A stretch of DNA of 64,000 nucleotides from Pristimantibacillus sp052113225. Lineage in GTDB: Bacteria > Bacillota > Bacilli > Paenibacillales > Paenibacillaceae. The stretch's first letter is position 1; the number at the start of each line of letters is the position of its first letter. The stretch is from contig NZ_JBFRCT010000011.1 in NCBI RefSeq assembly GCF_052113225.1, forward strand, positions 201,213 through 265,212, written 5' to 3'. The notes below the pieces were generated by a model. The model saw only the letters and a program-made list of their open reading frames with translations, made no database searches and was not told the origin of the DNA. This document shows, piece by piece, positions 51,096 through 59,409 of this stretch. A program made the translations under genes and the position numbers.

Positions 51096-51131
51096 GTACA
51101 AAAGGGGTTCCTGGGAGAGAACCCCTTTCGC
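51096..51131 (-). terminator. Intra-operon hairpin between binding-protein and permease genes
   Basis: On the minus strand AAAGGGGTTC-TCTCCCAG-GAACCCCTTT, then TG. The T-run is short, so partial termination or protection of the upstream mRNA is likely. This is common after binding-protein genes, which need higher expression than the permeases. Confidence 0.75.
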
Positions 51132-51172
51132 ACCGTGCGCAGCTTTTTATACTTTCATCTGTTGTTTAAAGC

Positions 51173-52546
51173 TTATTTATTGCTTTCGTAAGCCGTTTGG
51201 TGCTCTTTTGCAACTTCAGCAGAATCTTTCTTCTGAACGAAGATGTTTTGAAGGGCAGTCAAGTGGCCTTGGGAAGTACCAGGGTTCATTGTGTTATCGA
51301 ACGACAGGTCGCCGCCTTTAACATCTTTGAACAGGTCCAGTACACTAATCGCCATGTCGGAGTAGCCAGCAGCTTTGAAGTCGCCGTCAACTTTTTGAGC
51401 AAGACCTACAGCACCTTTAACTGCGAATGCTTCTTTAGGGAAGTTCAGCATGAAGTAGTTCAGGAAATCTTTAGTTTCTTGCAGGTGTTTGCTGTCTGCA
51501 GAGATCGCGAATGCGGAACCTGGAGCAAGCATGAATTGGTTAGGGTCGCCTTTGCCGTTTACAGTAGGGAATTTGAATACGCCTACTTTATCCTTCAGAG
51601 CTTCAGATGTTTCGATACCGCCAGTTGCCCACGAACCCATGTAGTACATTGCAGCTTTACCCGTTTTAAAGATGTTCTCACCAGCGTTATAGTCGAACGA
51701 TGTAACGCCTTCTTGGAACGCGCCTGCTTGGATCAGGTTTTGCATAGCGTCTACAGCTTCAACGAATGCTGGATCTTCGAATGTTTTCTTACCAGCTACA
51801 ACATCAGACAGGAAGCCAGGGCCGCTGTTTGTGCGAAGCAGGATGTTCATGAACAGGAACGAACCCGTCCAAGTATCTTTTTCACCGATTGCCATTGGCT
51901 GGATGCCTTTAGCTTTCAATGTTTTAACGTCTGCGATCATTTCTTCGAATGTTTCAGGCGTTTTTGTAATGCCTGCTTGCTGGAACAAATCTTTATTGTA
52001 GTAAACAACGCCGATGTTGTTGCCATCTGGCAATGCGTACAGGTTGTTATCGAATGTGTAGAAGTCAAGAACGCCGTCTTGGAATGTATCTTTCAGGCCG
52101 TTTTGCGCAACCATGTCGTTCAGCGGTGCAAACAGTTTTGCATCAACATACGGCTGCATTTGAGCTGCCGGGTTAACGATTGTGATGTCTGGTACTTCAT
52201 GCGAAGCTGCTTGTGTTTTGAGTTTTTGTTTTTGTTGGTCCGTATTCAGGGAGTCCAGCTCGATCTTCACGTTAGGATGATCAGTTTCGTATTGGGATAC
52301 GATTTTTTTCATCATGCCGTTTTTCGGATCAGTTGGATCTGGGTAAATGTTTTGGAATGTAATTGTAACTTTCTCGTTGCTTGCTGGTTTCTCTGTAGCA
52401 GCATTAGTTGCACCTGCGTTATTGGAAGGAGCATTGCTTTCTTTGTTGCCGTTGTTATTGCTGTTCGATCCGCAAGCTGTCAAGCTAATCGCCAAGGAAC
52501 CTGCAAGAACAAGACCTAGAACACTCTTCATATTCATTTTAGCCAT
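51173..52546 (-). CDS. Carbohydrate ABC transporter substrate-binding lipoprotein
   Basis: 457 residues. Lipoprotein signal with lipobox ISLTAC, an Asn/Ser/Ala linker, then a family-1 solute-binding fold (VTITFQNIYPDPTDPKNGMM, LYALPDGNNIGVVYYNKDLF, AMYYMGSWATGGIETS). ATG 52546 (MAKMNMKSV) is 8 nt after GGGGG; the longer frame to 52708 has no signal. First gene of the importer; ligand is a sugar or oligosaccharide, not further defined. The 270 nt upstream hold its promoter region and the terminator of the next unit. Confidence 0.93.
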   Translation of the reverse strand: MAKMNMKSVLGLVLAGSLAISLTACGSNSNNNGNKESNAPSNNAGATNAATEKPASNEKVTITFQNIYPDPTDPKNGMMKKIVSQYETDHPNVKIELDSLNTDQQKQKLKTQAASHEVPDITIVNPAAQMQPYVDAKLFAPLNDMVAQNGLKDTFQDGVLDFYTFDNNLYALPDGNNIGVVYYNKDLFQQAGITKTPETFEEMIADVKTLKAKGIQPMAIGEKDTWTGSFLFMNILLRTNSGPGFLSDVVAGKKTFEDPAFVEAVDAMQNLIQAGAFQEGVTSFDYNAGENIFKTGKAAMYYMGSWATGGIETSEALKDKVGVFKFPTVNGKGDPNQFMLAPGSAFAISADSKHLQETKDFLNYFMLNFPKEAFAVKGAVGLAQKVDGDFKAAGYSDMAISVLDLFKDVKGGDLSFDNTMNPGTSQGHLTALQNIFVQKKDSAEVAKEHQTAYESNK

Positions 52547-52761
52547 TTGTTTATCCCCCTTGTTTGTTATGTTCTTATTATCATGAAAACTGCAAACCCT
52601 TACAATGTGTGAACTTAGGATATCAGGTGTGTTTTCTTTAGGTCTTGAGATTCTCCCCTTAAATCTCCCCCTGATCGAATCCTGTCGAATGATATGGCTG
52701 AGTACCATTATTATTTGTTTCGCCTAAAACGGAATATCCTCGTCAACAGGGATTGCCAATG

Positions 52762-52813
52762 AAAAAGAGCCGCATTCCCCAGGTCCAATTGACCATAGGA
52801 ATGCGGCTCTTTT
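52762..52813. terminator. Bidirectional terminator
   Basis: AAAGAGCCGCATTCC and GGAATGCGGCTCTTT form a perfect 15-bp stem over a 19-nt loop. It terminates the deacetylase gene on the minus strand. Confidence 0.9.
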
Positions 52814-52816
52814 GTC

Positions 52817-54004
52817 CTAAACCGTAATCTTATACTGCTTCCTTAATTTGCTCCAATGCAGCTTCATGCCTTTCATCTTACAGTATTCCTTCAGTGGAAT
52901 CATGACACCGTCTGGCCCTTTAAACGGCTGTTCCTTAAACGATGCTTCCTGACCATCTACATGAACGGTAACCGCGGCGTGATCCAGTGTCAGTGCCTTC
53001 AGCTTTTCCATCAGCTGCTTCGTTGACTCTCCCGCTCTGGAACCATTCACTCGGAAGCCGTTCGTCTGCCCTCGTTCATTAATCCCTTCTTTGACCGTAA
53101 AGGATAAGGTAATGCCAACCTCCTTCAATATATCCAGCACTTCTGCATTATAGGCTCCATATGGAAAAGCGATGATACTTCGCTTGTTTCCAAGCTCTGC
53201 TTTCAGACTTTGCTCAGCTTTCTCCAAGTCGGTCTTTACGCGTGTATGGTATTCCTCATCTGTCTCGACACGATTCTCTTTCTTCAAATATTGATGCCGT
53301 GTGAGCACTGGCTTCGATAATCCGTCAGCACGCATCACACCGTATTTGTGGCTGTCGTATGTATGATTATAGAAGGACATGCCGGACTTCTGCATTTCCC
53401 GCATTTGGTCCCATGTCATTTTAGGCCGGCCTTTCTTCGAAGGATTGTCGGCACCTGATACGATAACGAAATTCACGGCAGGATAAGCGTATTCTTTCAA
53501 TATAGGATAAGCTTCCTTATAAAAGCTCTCATAGCCGTCGTCAAATGTCAGCAGCACGGCGTTGTCCGGAACATTCCCCTTGTTGTCAATAAAATCAGCA
53601 TATTGATCAATGGAGATGATGTGGAACCCTTCCGATTTCAGTTGCTCCATTTGCTCCTTGAATGAATCAATTGAAATCGCTGATTCTGCTCCCGTTGGAT
53701 CTGGAGTCTCCGATACATCGTGATACATTAATACAGCAACTTTATCTGAGAAATACACTCCGCTGCTTTGTTTATCTTTAAGTGTCCACTCCAACTTCGA
53801 TTGAAAGGTTGATTCTAGGAATGAGGCCGGTACCATAGGTTGGCCATTGACCACATCCACAGCGGGAGGCTGCTTCACCTTTTCACCGTTGACGTAAAAG
53901 CTGACCGTCTTCGCATCTGCCGGAATGGAACATGCGGCAATCAGCCATAGGCTCATCATTAATAGAATAGGTTTCATCCAATTGGCAACACTAGTCCGAA
54001 TCAT
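52817..54004 (-). CDS. Secreted polysaccharide deacetylase inserted in a stalk-like domain
   Basis: About 395 residues. N-terminal membrane/lipoprotein signal (LLMMSLWLIAACSIPADA). A short beta domain (KTVSFYVNGEKVKQPPAVDV, VNGQPMVPASFLESTF) resembles half of a copper-amine-oxidase-type stalk domain. The NodB domain follows: VAVLMYHDVSE, VLLTFDDGYESFYKEAYPIL (two Asp), YNHTYDSHKYG (His-x4-His), IIAFPYGAYN. The other stalk half closes the protein (AAVTVHVDGQEASFKEQPF, VMIPLKEYCKMKGMKLHWSK). It would remove acetyl groups from cell-wall or biofilm glycans. ATG 54004 follows AGGAGG. Confidence 0.88.
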   Translation of the reverse strand: MIRTSVANWMKPILLMMSLWLIAACSIPADAKTVSFYVNGEKVKQPPAVDVVNGQPMVPASFLESTFQSKLEWTLKDKQSSGVYFSDKVAVLMYHDVSETPDPTGAESAISIDSFKEQMEQLKSEGFHIISIDQYADFIDNKGNVPDNAVLLTFDDGYESFYKEAYPILKEYAYPAVNFVIVSGADNPSKKGRPKMTWDQMREMQKSGMSFYNHTYDSHKYGVMRADGLSKPVLTRHQYLKKENRVETDEEYHTRVKTDLEKAEQSLKAELGNKRSIIAFPYGAYNAEVLDILKEVGITLSFTVKEGINERGQTNGFRVNGSRAGESTKQLMEKLKALTLDHAAVTVHVDGQEASFKEQPFKGPDGVMIPLKEYCKMKGMKLHWSKLRKQYKITV

Positions 54005-54194
54005 CTTCTTACTTCCTCCTAAATAAAAAACCATTTAATTGTTACAATTTTTACAGATACTGGACGCCGATAGGCAAAAAAAATATCCTGCAAGGATTGC
54101 TGTTCTCTAATTCTAAACGCAGCTTGTTACTGGAAAGTTGCGGAATTATGATAAAATTTTAATGCGTATTCTATTATATATGGAGAGTGAAGAA

Positions 54195-54818
54195 ATGAAC
54201 ATTGCTATTTTCGGAGGGACAGGCCGGGTCGGGAGACTGATTATAGAGCGTGCTCTTCAGGAGGGGCATACCGTCACCGTCCTCGTTAGAATACCAGATA
54301 AATTAAGAGATTTGGCCGGCAGCAGCTTAAAAATAGTAGAAGGAAATGTGCTCGACAGCGATGCCGTTCACCAGACGCTCCAAGGCTCTGAAGCGGTCAT
54401 TAGTAGCTTAAGCACGGATGGCGGAACAACGCTGTCGCAAAGCATTCCCCTTATTATCGAGGCTATGATTAGACTTGAGATCAAACGAATCGTGGCGATT
54501 GGAACAGCGGGGGTGCTAAACAGCCGAACGGAGCCTGGCCTGCTCCGCTATCAATCCAGTGAATCACGAAGAACACTCACGAGAGCTGCGGAAGAACATC
54601 ATAATGTATGGCGTCTATTAGAGGGGTCTGTGCTGGATTGGACATTGGTCTGCCCGACTTATTTGCCGGACGGACCATCCGAAGGCAGTTACCGGGTAGA
54701 GGGAAGTTATTTACCGGAGGATGGGAAGAGGATTACAACAGGTGATACTGCGGCATTCGTCTATTCGCAATTATTTAGCGATGCCTATTTAAGGTCTCGT
54801 GTTGGCATTGCTTATTAA
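54195..54818 (+). CDS. NAD(P)-binding NmrA/SDR-like oxidoreductase
   Basis: 207 residues. IAIFGGTGRVGRLIIERAL is the NAD(P) loop; VIRLEIKRIVAIGT-type strand (MIRLEIKRIVAIGTAGVLNS) and WTLVCPTYLPDGPSEGSYRV match biliverdin-reductase-B/NmrA-like proteins. Substrate unknown. ATG 54195 has GGAG 9 nt upstream; the longer frame to 54138 is weakly supported. Confidence 0.85.
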   Translation: MNIAIFGGTGRVGRLIIERALQEGHTVTVLVRIPDKLRDLAGSSLKIVEGNVLDSDAVHQTLQGSEAVISSLSTDGGTTLSQSIPLIIEAMIRLEIKRIVAIGTAGVLNSRTEPGLLRYQSSESRRTLTRAAEEHHNVWRLLEGSVLDWTLVCPTYLPDGPSEGSYRVEGSYLPEDGKRITTGDTAAFVYSQLFSDAYLRSRVGIAY

Positions 54819-54830
54819 ACGGGGAAAATG

Positions 54831-54875
54831 GGAAAAGCCAAGGCATGCAACGTTATTCATACCTTGGCTTTTCAG
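54831..54875. terminator. Bidirectional terminator
   Basis: AAAAGCCAAGG and CCTTGGCTTTT form an 11-bp stem over a partly paired loop between the oxidoreductase and peroxidase genes. Confidence 0.85.
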
Positions 54876-54886
54876 ATTAGGGTATA

Positions 54887-55372
54887 TTAATTTTGGCCAA
54901 GCAGCGTCTGGATCTCGTTGTTGATCTTCTCCGGCGTAACATTGGGACCAAACCGTTTAACGACTTTGCCTTCTTTATTCACGAGGAATTTCGTGAAATT
55001 CCACTTGATCCGCTGTGAGCCAAGCAGCCCGCGTGCATCCTTCTTAAGCTTCTGGAACAATGGATGCGCGGTATCGCCATTCACATCAATCTTCGCATAC
55101 AGCGGGAAATTAACGCCGAAGTTCAGCTCGCAGGACTCAGCGATCTCCGCATTATCCTCAAGCTCCTGGTTCATAAACTGACCGCTTGGGAAGCCTAGTA
55201 CAGCAAAGCCCTGCTCCTTGTAATGATCATGCAGCTTCTGCAAGCCTTTGAACTGCGGGGCAAATCCGCATTTGGTCGCGGTATTCACAATCAGCAACAC
55301 TTGGCCTTTGTACGGCGCAAGCGTTTGCTTCTCACCTTTAATCGTCTTCAGCTCGATATCATATAAGGACAT
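54887..55372 (-). CDS. Glutathione-peroxidase family thiol peroxidase
   Basis: 161 residues. Catalytic Cys in NTATKCGFAPQFKGLQ (codon TGC, not selenocysteine), with the Gln in FPSGQFMNQE and Trp in RIKWNFTKFLV. Bacterial members usually use thioredoxin. It reduces organic or lipid hydroperoxides. ATG 55372 follows GGGGA. It is divergent from an OhrR-like regulator, with OhrR-box-like sequences near both starts. Confidence 0.94.
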   Translation of the reverse strand: MSLYDIELKTIKGEKQTLAPYKGQVLLIVNTATKCGFAPQFKGLQKLHDHYKEQGFAVLGFPSGQFMNQELEDNAEIAESCELNFGVNFPLYAKIDVNGDTAHPLFQKLKKDARGLLGSQRIKWNFTKFLVNKEGKVVKRFGPNVTPEKINNEIQTLLGQN

Positions 55373-55401
55373 TTCAGAACATCCCCTTCGAATAAATTGT
55401 T

Positions 55402-55416
55402 ATTAATTAAATTGTA
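55402..55416. promoter_or_regulatory. Possible OhrR operator near the peroxidase gene
   Basis: ATTAATTAAATTGTA resembles half-sites of the B. subtilis OhrR operator (TACAATT/AATTGTA). It lies 30-44 nt before the peroxidase start. Confidence 0.45.
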
Positions 55417-55455
55417 TAAAATATAGTTGCGATTGTCAAAGGCATTTTCTTTCTT

Positions 55456-55515
55456 TTGACACGTTATAAGCGCGGTGCTACAATACAATCACCCAATTAA
55501 TTGCATACAATTTAT
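55456..55515 (+). promoter_or_regulatory. ohrR-like gene promoter and possible operator
   Basis: TTGACA (55456-55461), 17-nt spacer, TACAAT (55479-55484), a near-consensus promoter. CAATTAATTG (55494-55503) and TACAATTTA (55506-55514) follow at the transcription start and look like OhrR-box sequence, suggesting self-repression. Confidence 0.65.
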
Positions 55516-55554
55516 ATAGATCTATACGGATCGAAAAGGAGGATTCGACAAGCT

Positions 55555-55995
55555 GTGAACAGCGATGAACTGCTGAAGCTCGATAATCAGATTTGCTTTG
55601 CCTTTTATGCTTGCTCGCGGGAAATTACGAAGCTGTACCGCCCGATTCTTGCCGAGCTTGGCCTCACCTATACGCAATATATTACGCTTCTTGCTCTATG
55701 GGAGCAGGATAATGTCTCAGTAAAGGAGCTTGGAGCAAAGCTGCTGCTGGATTCCGGCACACTTACTCCCCTGCTGAAGAAGCTGGAGTCCATGGGACTG
55801 TTGACAAGGGCCCGTGACAAGTCCGATGAACGGCACTTAATTGTTCGTTTGACGGAGAAGGGACATGAACTCCGCAAGCAGGCTGAATGCGTTCCAGGCC
55901 GGTTGTATGCAGGAACCGATATTGAATCGGAGGAGCTCATCGCTCTCCGTAAACAAGTGCAATCACTGATGAACAAGATTAACGAAGCTACTTAA
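55555..55995 (+). CDS. MarR-family peroxide sensor, OhrR-like
   Basis: 146 residues. LDNQICFAFYACSREITKLY matches the N-terminal helix of OhrR with its reactive Cys. Winged helix: YTQYITLLALWEQDNVSVKE, LLLDSGTLTPLLKKLESMGL, KSDERHLIVRLTEKG. OhrR binds DNA until its Cys is oxidised by organic peroxide. GTG 55555 is 12 nt from AAGGAGG, somewhat far. No ohr gene is here; the divergent glutathione peroxidase is the likely target. Confidence 0.88.
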   Translation: MNSDELLKLDNQICFAFYACSREITKLYRPILAELGLTYTQYITLLALWEQDNVSVKELGAKLLLDSGTLTPLLKKLESMGLLTRARDKSDERHLIVRLTEKGHELRKQAECVPGRLYAGTDIESEELIALRKQVQSLMNKINEAT

Positions 55996-56007
55996 TAGGC
56001 TCTAGAA

Positions 56008-56052
56008 GCAGGTTGTCTGTCACGTACAGGCGGCCTGCTTTTTTTTTTTGCG
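56008..56052 (+). terminator. Terminator downstream of the ohrR-like gene
   Basis: AAGCAGGTTGTCTGT and ACAGGCGGCCTGCTT pair along their whole length (several G-U pairs) with a CACGT loop, followed by a long T-run. Confidence 0.9.
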
Positions 56053-56061
56053 TGCGGCCCA

Positions 56062-56109
56062 TTGACTCTTATTATTTATTCTTGTATAGTTGGTTACACG
56101 AGTAATCAA
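56062..56109 (+). promoter_or_regulatory. Promoter and probable GntR operator
   Basis: TTGACT (56062-56067), 17-nt spacer, TATAGT (56085-56090). The near-palindrome TTGGTTAC-ACGA-GTAATCAA (56090-56109, one mismatched pair) overlaps the expected transcription start. It fits autorepression by the GntR protein encoded next. Confidence 0.7.
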
Positions 56110-56140
56110 CCAGTTAGGTTGTGAGAGGTGATGTTAACGT

Positions 56141-56509
56141 ATGACTCTAATCATCGATGACAGCCGTCCCATCTTCGTACAAATTGCCGAACGAATTGAA
56201 GATGACATCATCCAAGGACGACTGCCTGAAGAATCACAAGTACCTTCAAAGAACGAGTTCGCCTCCTTTTATCAGATTAACCCTGCAACTGCCGCGAAAG
56301 GCGTTAACCTGCTGGTGGACGAAGGAATCCTGTATAAGAAAAGAGGGATTGGAATGTTTGTAGCTACAGGTGCCCGCGCCGTACTGGTCGAGAAACGCAA
56401 GGAGCAATTTTTCGAGCAATACGTGGTGACGATGCTGCGGGAAGCCGAGAAGCTGGGAATATCAGCAGATCAACTAACAGATATGATTCGGAGAGGGGAT
56501 GCCAAATGA
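56141..56509 (+). CDS. GntR-family regulator, YtrA subfamily
   Basis: 122 residues. Winged helix in IFVQIAERIEDDIIQGRLPE, VPSKNEFASFYQINPATAAK, GVNLLVDEGILYKKRGIGMF, followed by a short helical dimerisation tail without ligand domain, the mark of the YtrA group. Such regulators are encoded in front of ABC exporters that they repress and are often lifted by cell-wall antibiotics. Overlaps the ATPase gene by 4 nt (ATGA). Confidence 0.93.
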   Translation: MTLIIDDSRPIFVQIAERIEDDIIQGRLPEESQVPSKNEFASFYQINPATAAKGVNLLVDEGILYKKRGIGMFVATGARAVLVEKRKEQFFEQYVVTMLREAEKLGISADQLTDMIRRGDAK

Positions 56510-57405
56510 CAAACCATGTTGTAGAAGTGAAGCAGTTAACCAAGTCCTATGGAAAAGTGACCGCTGTGAACGAAGTTTCGTTCACGCTTGAGCCGGATAA
56601 GATTTACGGGCTACTCGGAAGAAACGGCGCCGGCAAAACAACGATTATGCATATGATTACGGCCCAGTTGTTCGCAACAAGCGGCGAGTTGAAAGTATTC
56701 GGGGAAGAGCCCTATGAGAACGCAAAGGTGCTCAGTCAGATCTGCTTCATCAAAGAGAGCCTGAAATACCCGGATAACTACATGGTCAAGGATGTGCTTG
56801 AGCTGTCCGCTTCCCTCTTCCCGAATTGGGATAAGGAATATGCGAACTCGCTGGTGAAGGACTTTCAGCTGCCTCTGAAGCGCAGAATGAAAAAGCTGTC
56901 CCGCGGTATGCATTCCTCCGTTGGTATTATCGTCGGGCTTGCCAGCCGCGCGCCACTCACTATTTTTGATGAGCCGTATCTTGGTTTAGACGCCGTTAAC
57001 AGAGCACTGTTCTATGACCGGCTGATTGAGGACTATTCCGAATATCCGCGTACGATAGTATTGTCTACTCATCTCATTGATGAAGTAAGCCGTATGCTGG
57101 AGCATATTATCGTCATCGAAGGCGGGAAGATTCTAATTAATGAAGATGCTGAGGAGCTGCGCGGATCAGCCTATACGGTGGCTGGTACGGCAAGTGCAGT
57201 GGAAAGCTTCATCCAAGGAAAAATGGTCATTTCACGCGAGCCATTTGGCGCTCTGCTGACAGCAGGTGTGTTCGAGAGGCTGACCGGTACCGACCGGAAA
57301 AAGGCAGAATCTCTTGGGCTGCAAATCGCTTCCGTATCCTTACAACAGCTGGTCGTGCAGCTAACGAATAAGAAACTTGAGACCAAAGGGGGCTCCCGAT
57401 CATGA
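56506..57405 (+). CDS. ABC transporter ATPase (YtrB-like)
   Basis: 299 residues. Walker A GRNGAGKTT, Q-loop ICFIKESLKYPDNYMVKDVL, a degenerate signature (LSRGMHSSVGI), Walker B LTIFDEPYLGLD, H-loop STHLIDE. Part of a GntR-ATPase-permease operon, so probably a stress-induced exporter. Overlaps the next gene by 4 nt. Confidence 0.92.
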   Translation: MTNHVVEVKQLTKSYGKVTAVNEVSFTLEPDKIYGLLGRNGAGKTTIMHMITAQLFATSGELKVFGEEPYENAKVLSQICFIKESLKYPDNYMVKDVLELSASLFPNWDKEYANSLVKDFQLPLKRRMKKLSRGMHSSVGIIVGLASRAPLTIFDEPYLGLDAVNRALFYDRLIEDYSEYPRTIVLSTHLIDEVSRMLEHIIVIEGGKILINEDAEELRGSAYTVAGTASAVESFIQGKMVISREPFGALLTAGVFERLTGTDRKKAESLGLQIASVSLQQLVVQLTNKKLETKGGSRS

Positions 57406-58082
57406 ATCGAATCACGAATGTGATAAAGCTTCATAACCGCGACAAACATGCCTGGATGACTGTCCCTGCCGGCATTCTTGCATCCAGCTTTATCGTAAAT
57501 CTGATTATCGGCTATGGAAGCGGAGTTGAGATTTATACCGGCGGCTTATCGTCGATCTTCATCTATATGTTAGTCCTTGGTATTATCGTCATGCCACAGA
57601 CCTTTCCGTTTGCCATCAGCTTCAGCGTCCGGAGAATCGATTATTTTATAGGAACCGTCTTGAATGTCCTGCTCTCTAGCCTAGTCTGGACTCTAATTCT
57701 AATGTTGTTGTCTGGCATTGAGGAAGCAACTAACTACTGGGGTGTGCAGCTTCATTTCTTCAGTCTTCCGTTCCTCTCTGACGGCAATATCGCTCAGGAG
57801 TTTCTAACCGATTTCGTGCTTCTTCTGACTCTGTTCTTGTCGGGCTTATTGATCGGAAGTATTTTCCGAAAATTCAGAGCAATCGGATTGTTTATTACCA
57901 GTTTGGCCGCAATGGTCGTGACAACCATTCTTGTTGTTCTCTCCACGCTTAACGACTGGTGGGATCCGATCTGGAATTGGCTGAAGGACATTACGGCATT
58001 CGAGCTGTCGCTATGGTTTCTGCCGTTTGCCCTATGCTTCGCCATCATTTCTTATCTGCTGATCCGCAGATCAACGGTTTAA
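57402..58082 (+). CDS. ABC transporter permease, six helices
   Basis: 226 residues, hydrophobic throughout. Helices include WMTVPAGILASSFIVNLIIG, IFIYMLVLGIIVMPQTFPFA, LNVLLSSLVWTLILMLLSGI and AFELSLWFLPFALCFAIISY. No family motif beyond general ABC-2-like topology. Partner of the ATPase encoded immediately upstream. Confidence 0.88.
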   Translation: MNRITNVIKLHNRDKHAWMTVPAGILASSFIVNLIIGYGSGVEIYTGGLSSIFIYMLVLGIIVMPQTFPFAISFSVRRIDYFIGTVLNVLLSSLVWTLILMLLSGIEEATNYWGVQLHFFSLPFLSDGNIAQEFLTDFVLLLTLFLSGLLIGSIFRKFRAIGLFITSLAAMVVTTILVVLSTLNDWWDPIWNWLKDITAFELSLWFLPFALCFAIISYLLIRRSTV

Positions 58083-58206
58083 TCATTTAAATAGAAAAAT
58101 AATCGCCCCCCTTACTCAGACATCCTGTGTCATCGGCTATTGCTGTTGAATACAACGGTAATACAATGCTGCCGGAATGACAGATGCCTGTTAAGGGGGA
58201 TTTTTT

Positions 58207-59247
58207 ATGGATTTGCGGAGCTTGATGAGCCTTGATGACTATGAGCGCCTGGAGGTAATCCAGGATGTACAGAGCGGACTAACCGCAATAATTGCAATCC
58301 ATAATACAAAGCTTGGCCCCGCACTTGGGGGCTGCAGAATGTGGAACTACCCTTCCGTCGAGGATGCTGTTAAAGATGCTGTTCGCCTCGCACGGGGGAT
58401 GACGTATAAATCAGCTATGGCGGAGCTGCCCTTCGGCGGCGGCAAGGCCGTTATTATCGGGGATCCAGCAAGGCATAAGAATGAACGCTTATTCCGCGCT
58501 CTTGGACAGTTTATCGATCGGCTGCAAGGCGAGTATGTGACCGGGATGGATGTGGGTACAACATCCACTGATATGGATTGGGTTGCTAAAGAAACTCGGC
58601 ATGTGACCGATGTATCCGGCTCGCTTGGAGCTTATGGCACCTTCACAGCCGACATGACAGCTTACGGCGTGTTTTTGGGAATGAGAGCCTCGCTCAAGAA
58701 GGTAGACGGTTCAGAAAGCTTGTCCGGTAAAGTAGTCGCGGTTCAAGGGCTTGGGAAGGTTGGTATGTTCCTCTGCCATTACCTGGCTCTATCGGGAGCA
58801 AAGCTGGTTGTATCGGATTTGAATGAGGAGCTTGTCCAGAAGGCTGTCCAGCAATACGGGGCGCGGGCAGTAAGTGTCCAGCAGATTACACAGGAGCTTT
58901 GCGATATTTATTCCCCTTGTGCACTTGGAGGCATCATTAACGACAAGACGATCCCAGGTTTCCAATGCAAAATTATTGCCGGAGCGGCTAATAATCAGTT
59001 GGCGGAGGATCGGCATGGCGATGAGCTGCACAGACGGGGCATTTTTTACGCGCCGGACTACGTGCTTAACGCTGGCGGCATCATCGTCACCGCGGCCGAG
59101 CTTAATAACAACTCCCCATCCTACGCCCGAAGCTGCGTCGAACGGATTTACGGTACGGTTGTGAAAGTGTTCGACTACGCCGATCAACATGCCGTGTCCA
59201 ACGCCAAGGCTGCGAACCAACTGACCGAGCAGCTGCTTAGCGTGTAA
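58207..59247 (+). CDS. Leucine/phenylalanine/valine dehydrogenase family enzyme
   Basis: 346 residues. Substrate domain: GPALGGCRMWNYPSVEDAVK, RLARGMTYKSAMAELPFGGG (catalytic Lys follows in GGGKAVI), GEYVTGMDVGTTSTDMDWVA. NAD domain: VAVQGLGKVGMFLCHYLALS; then CALGGIINDKTIP, IIAGAANNQLAED. It oxidatively deaminates branched-chain or aromatic amino acids. Length fits leucine dehydrogenase. ATG 58207 is 7 nt after AAGGGGG, a site that could pair with CCCCCTTA at 58107-58114. Confidence 0.9.
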   Translation: MDLRSLMSLDDYERLEVIQDVQSGLTAIIAIHNTKLGPALGGCRMWNYPSVEDAVKDAVRLARGMTYKSAMAELPFGGGKAVIIGDPARHKNERLFRALGQFIDRLQGEYVTGMDVGTTSTDMDWVAKETRHVTDVSGSLGAYGTFTADMTAYGVFLGMRASLKKVDGSESLSGKVVAVQGLGKVGMFLCHYLALSGAKLVVSDLNEELVQKAVQQYGARAVSVQQITQELCDIYSPCALGGIINDKTIPGFQCKIIAGAANNQLAEDRHGDELHRRGIFYAPDYVLNAGGIIVTAAELNNNSPSYARSCVERIYGTVVKVFDYADQHAVSNAKAANQLTEQLLSV

Positions 59248-59276
59248 GCGGCGTAAAGCGCATCATTGAATAACTC

Positions 59277-59324
59277 AAAATGGCTGCTCCTCTGGTCGAT
59301 ACGACCGTCAGGAGCAGCCATTTT
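59277..59324. terminator. Terminator downstream of the dehydrogenase gene
   Basis: AAAATGGCTGCTCCT and AGGAGCAGCCATTTT, perfect 15-bp stem, 18-nt loop that itself contains GGTCGATACGACC. Confidence 0.9.
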
Positions 59325-59409
59325 GCATTAAGGCCAGCATTCGATTTCTTCCTTTCTCTCCTTTATAATGATTGCATAGGCAAGTTATTGTGAAGGGAGC
59401 TGGATCTAA

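Noticed and set aside
51197..52519. Long plus-strand open frame (440 codons) opposite the solute-binding protein gene
   Set aside because: It is a shadow of the binding-protein gene on the other strand. It has a Cys/Phe/Val-rich composition with no domain, signal or ribosome-binding site.
55261..55320. Selenocysteine at the peroxidase active site
   Set aside because: The codon is TGC (Cys) and the frame has no internal TGA.
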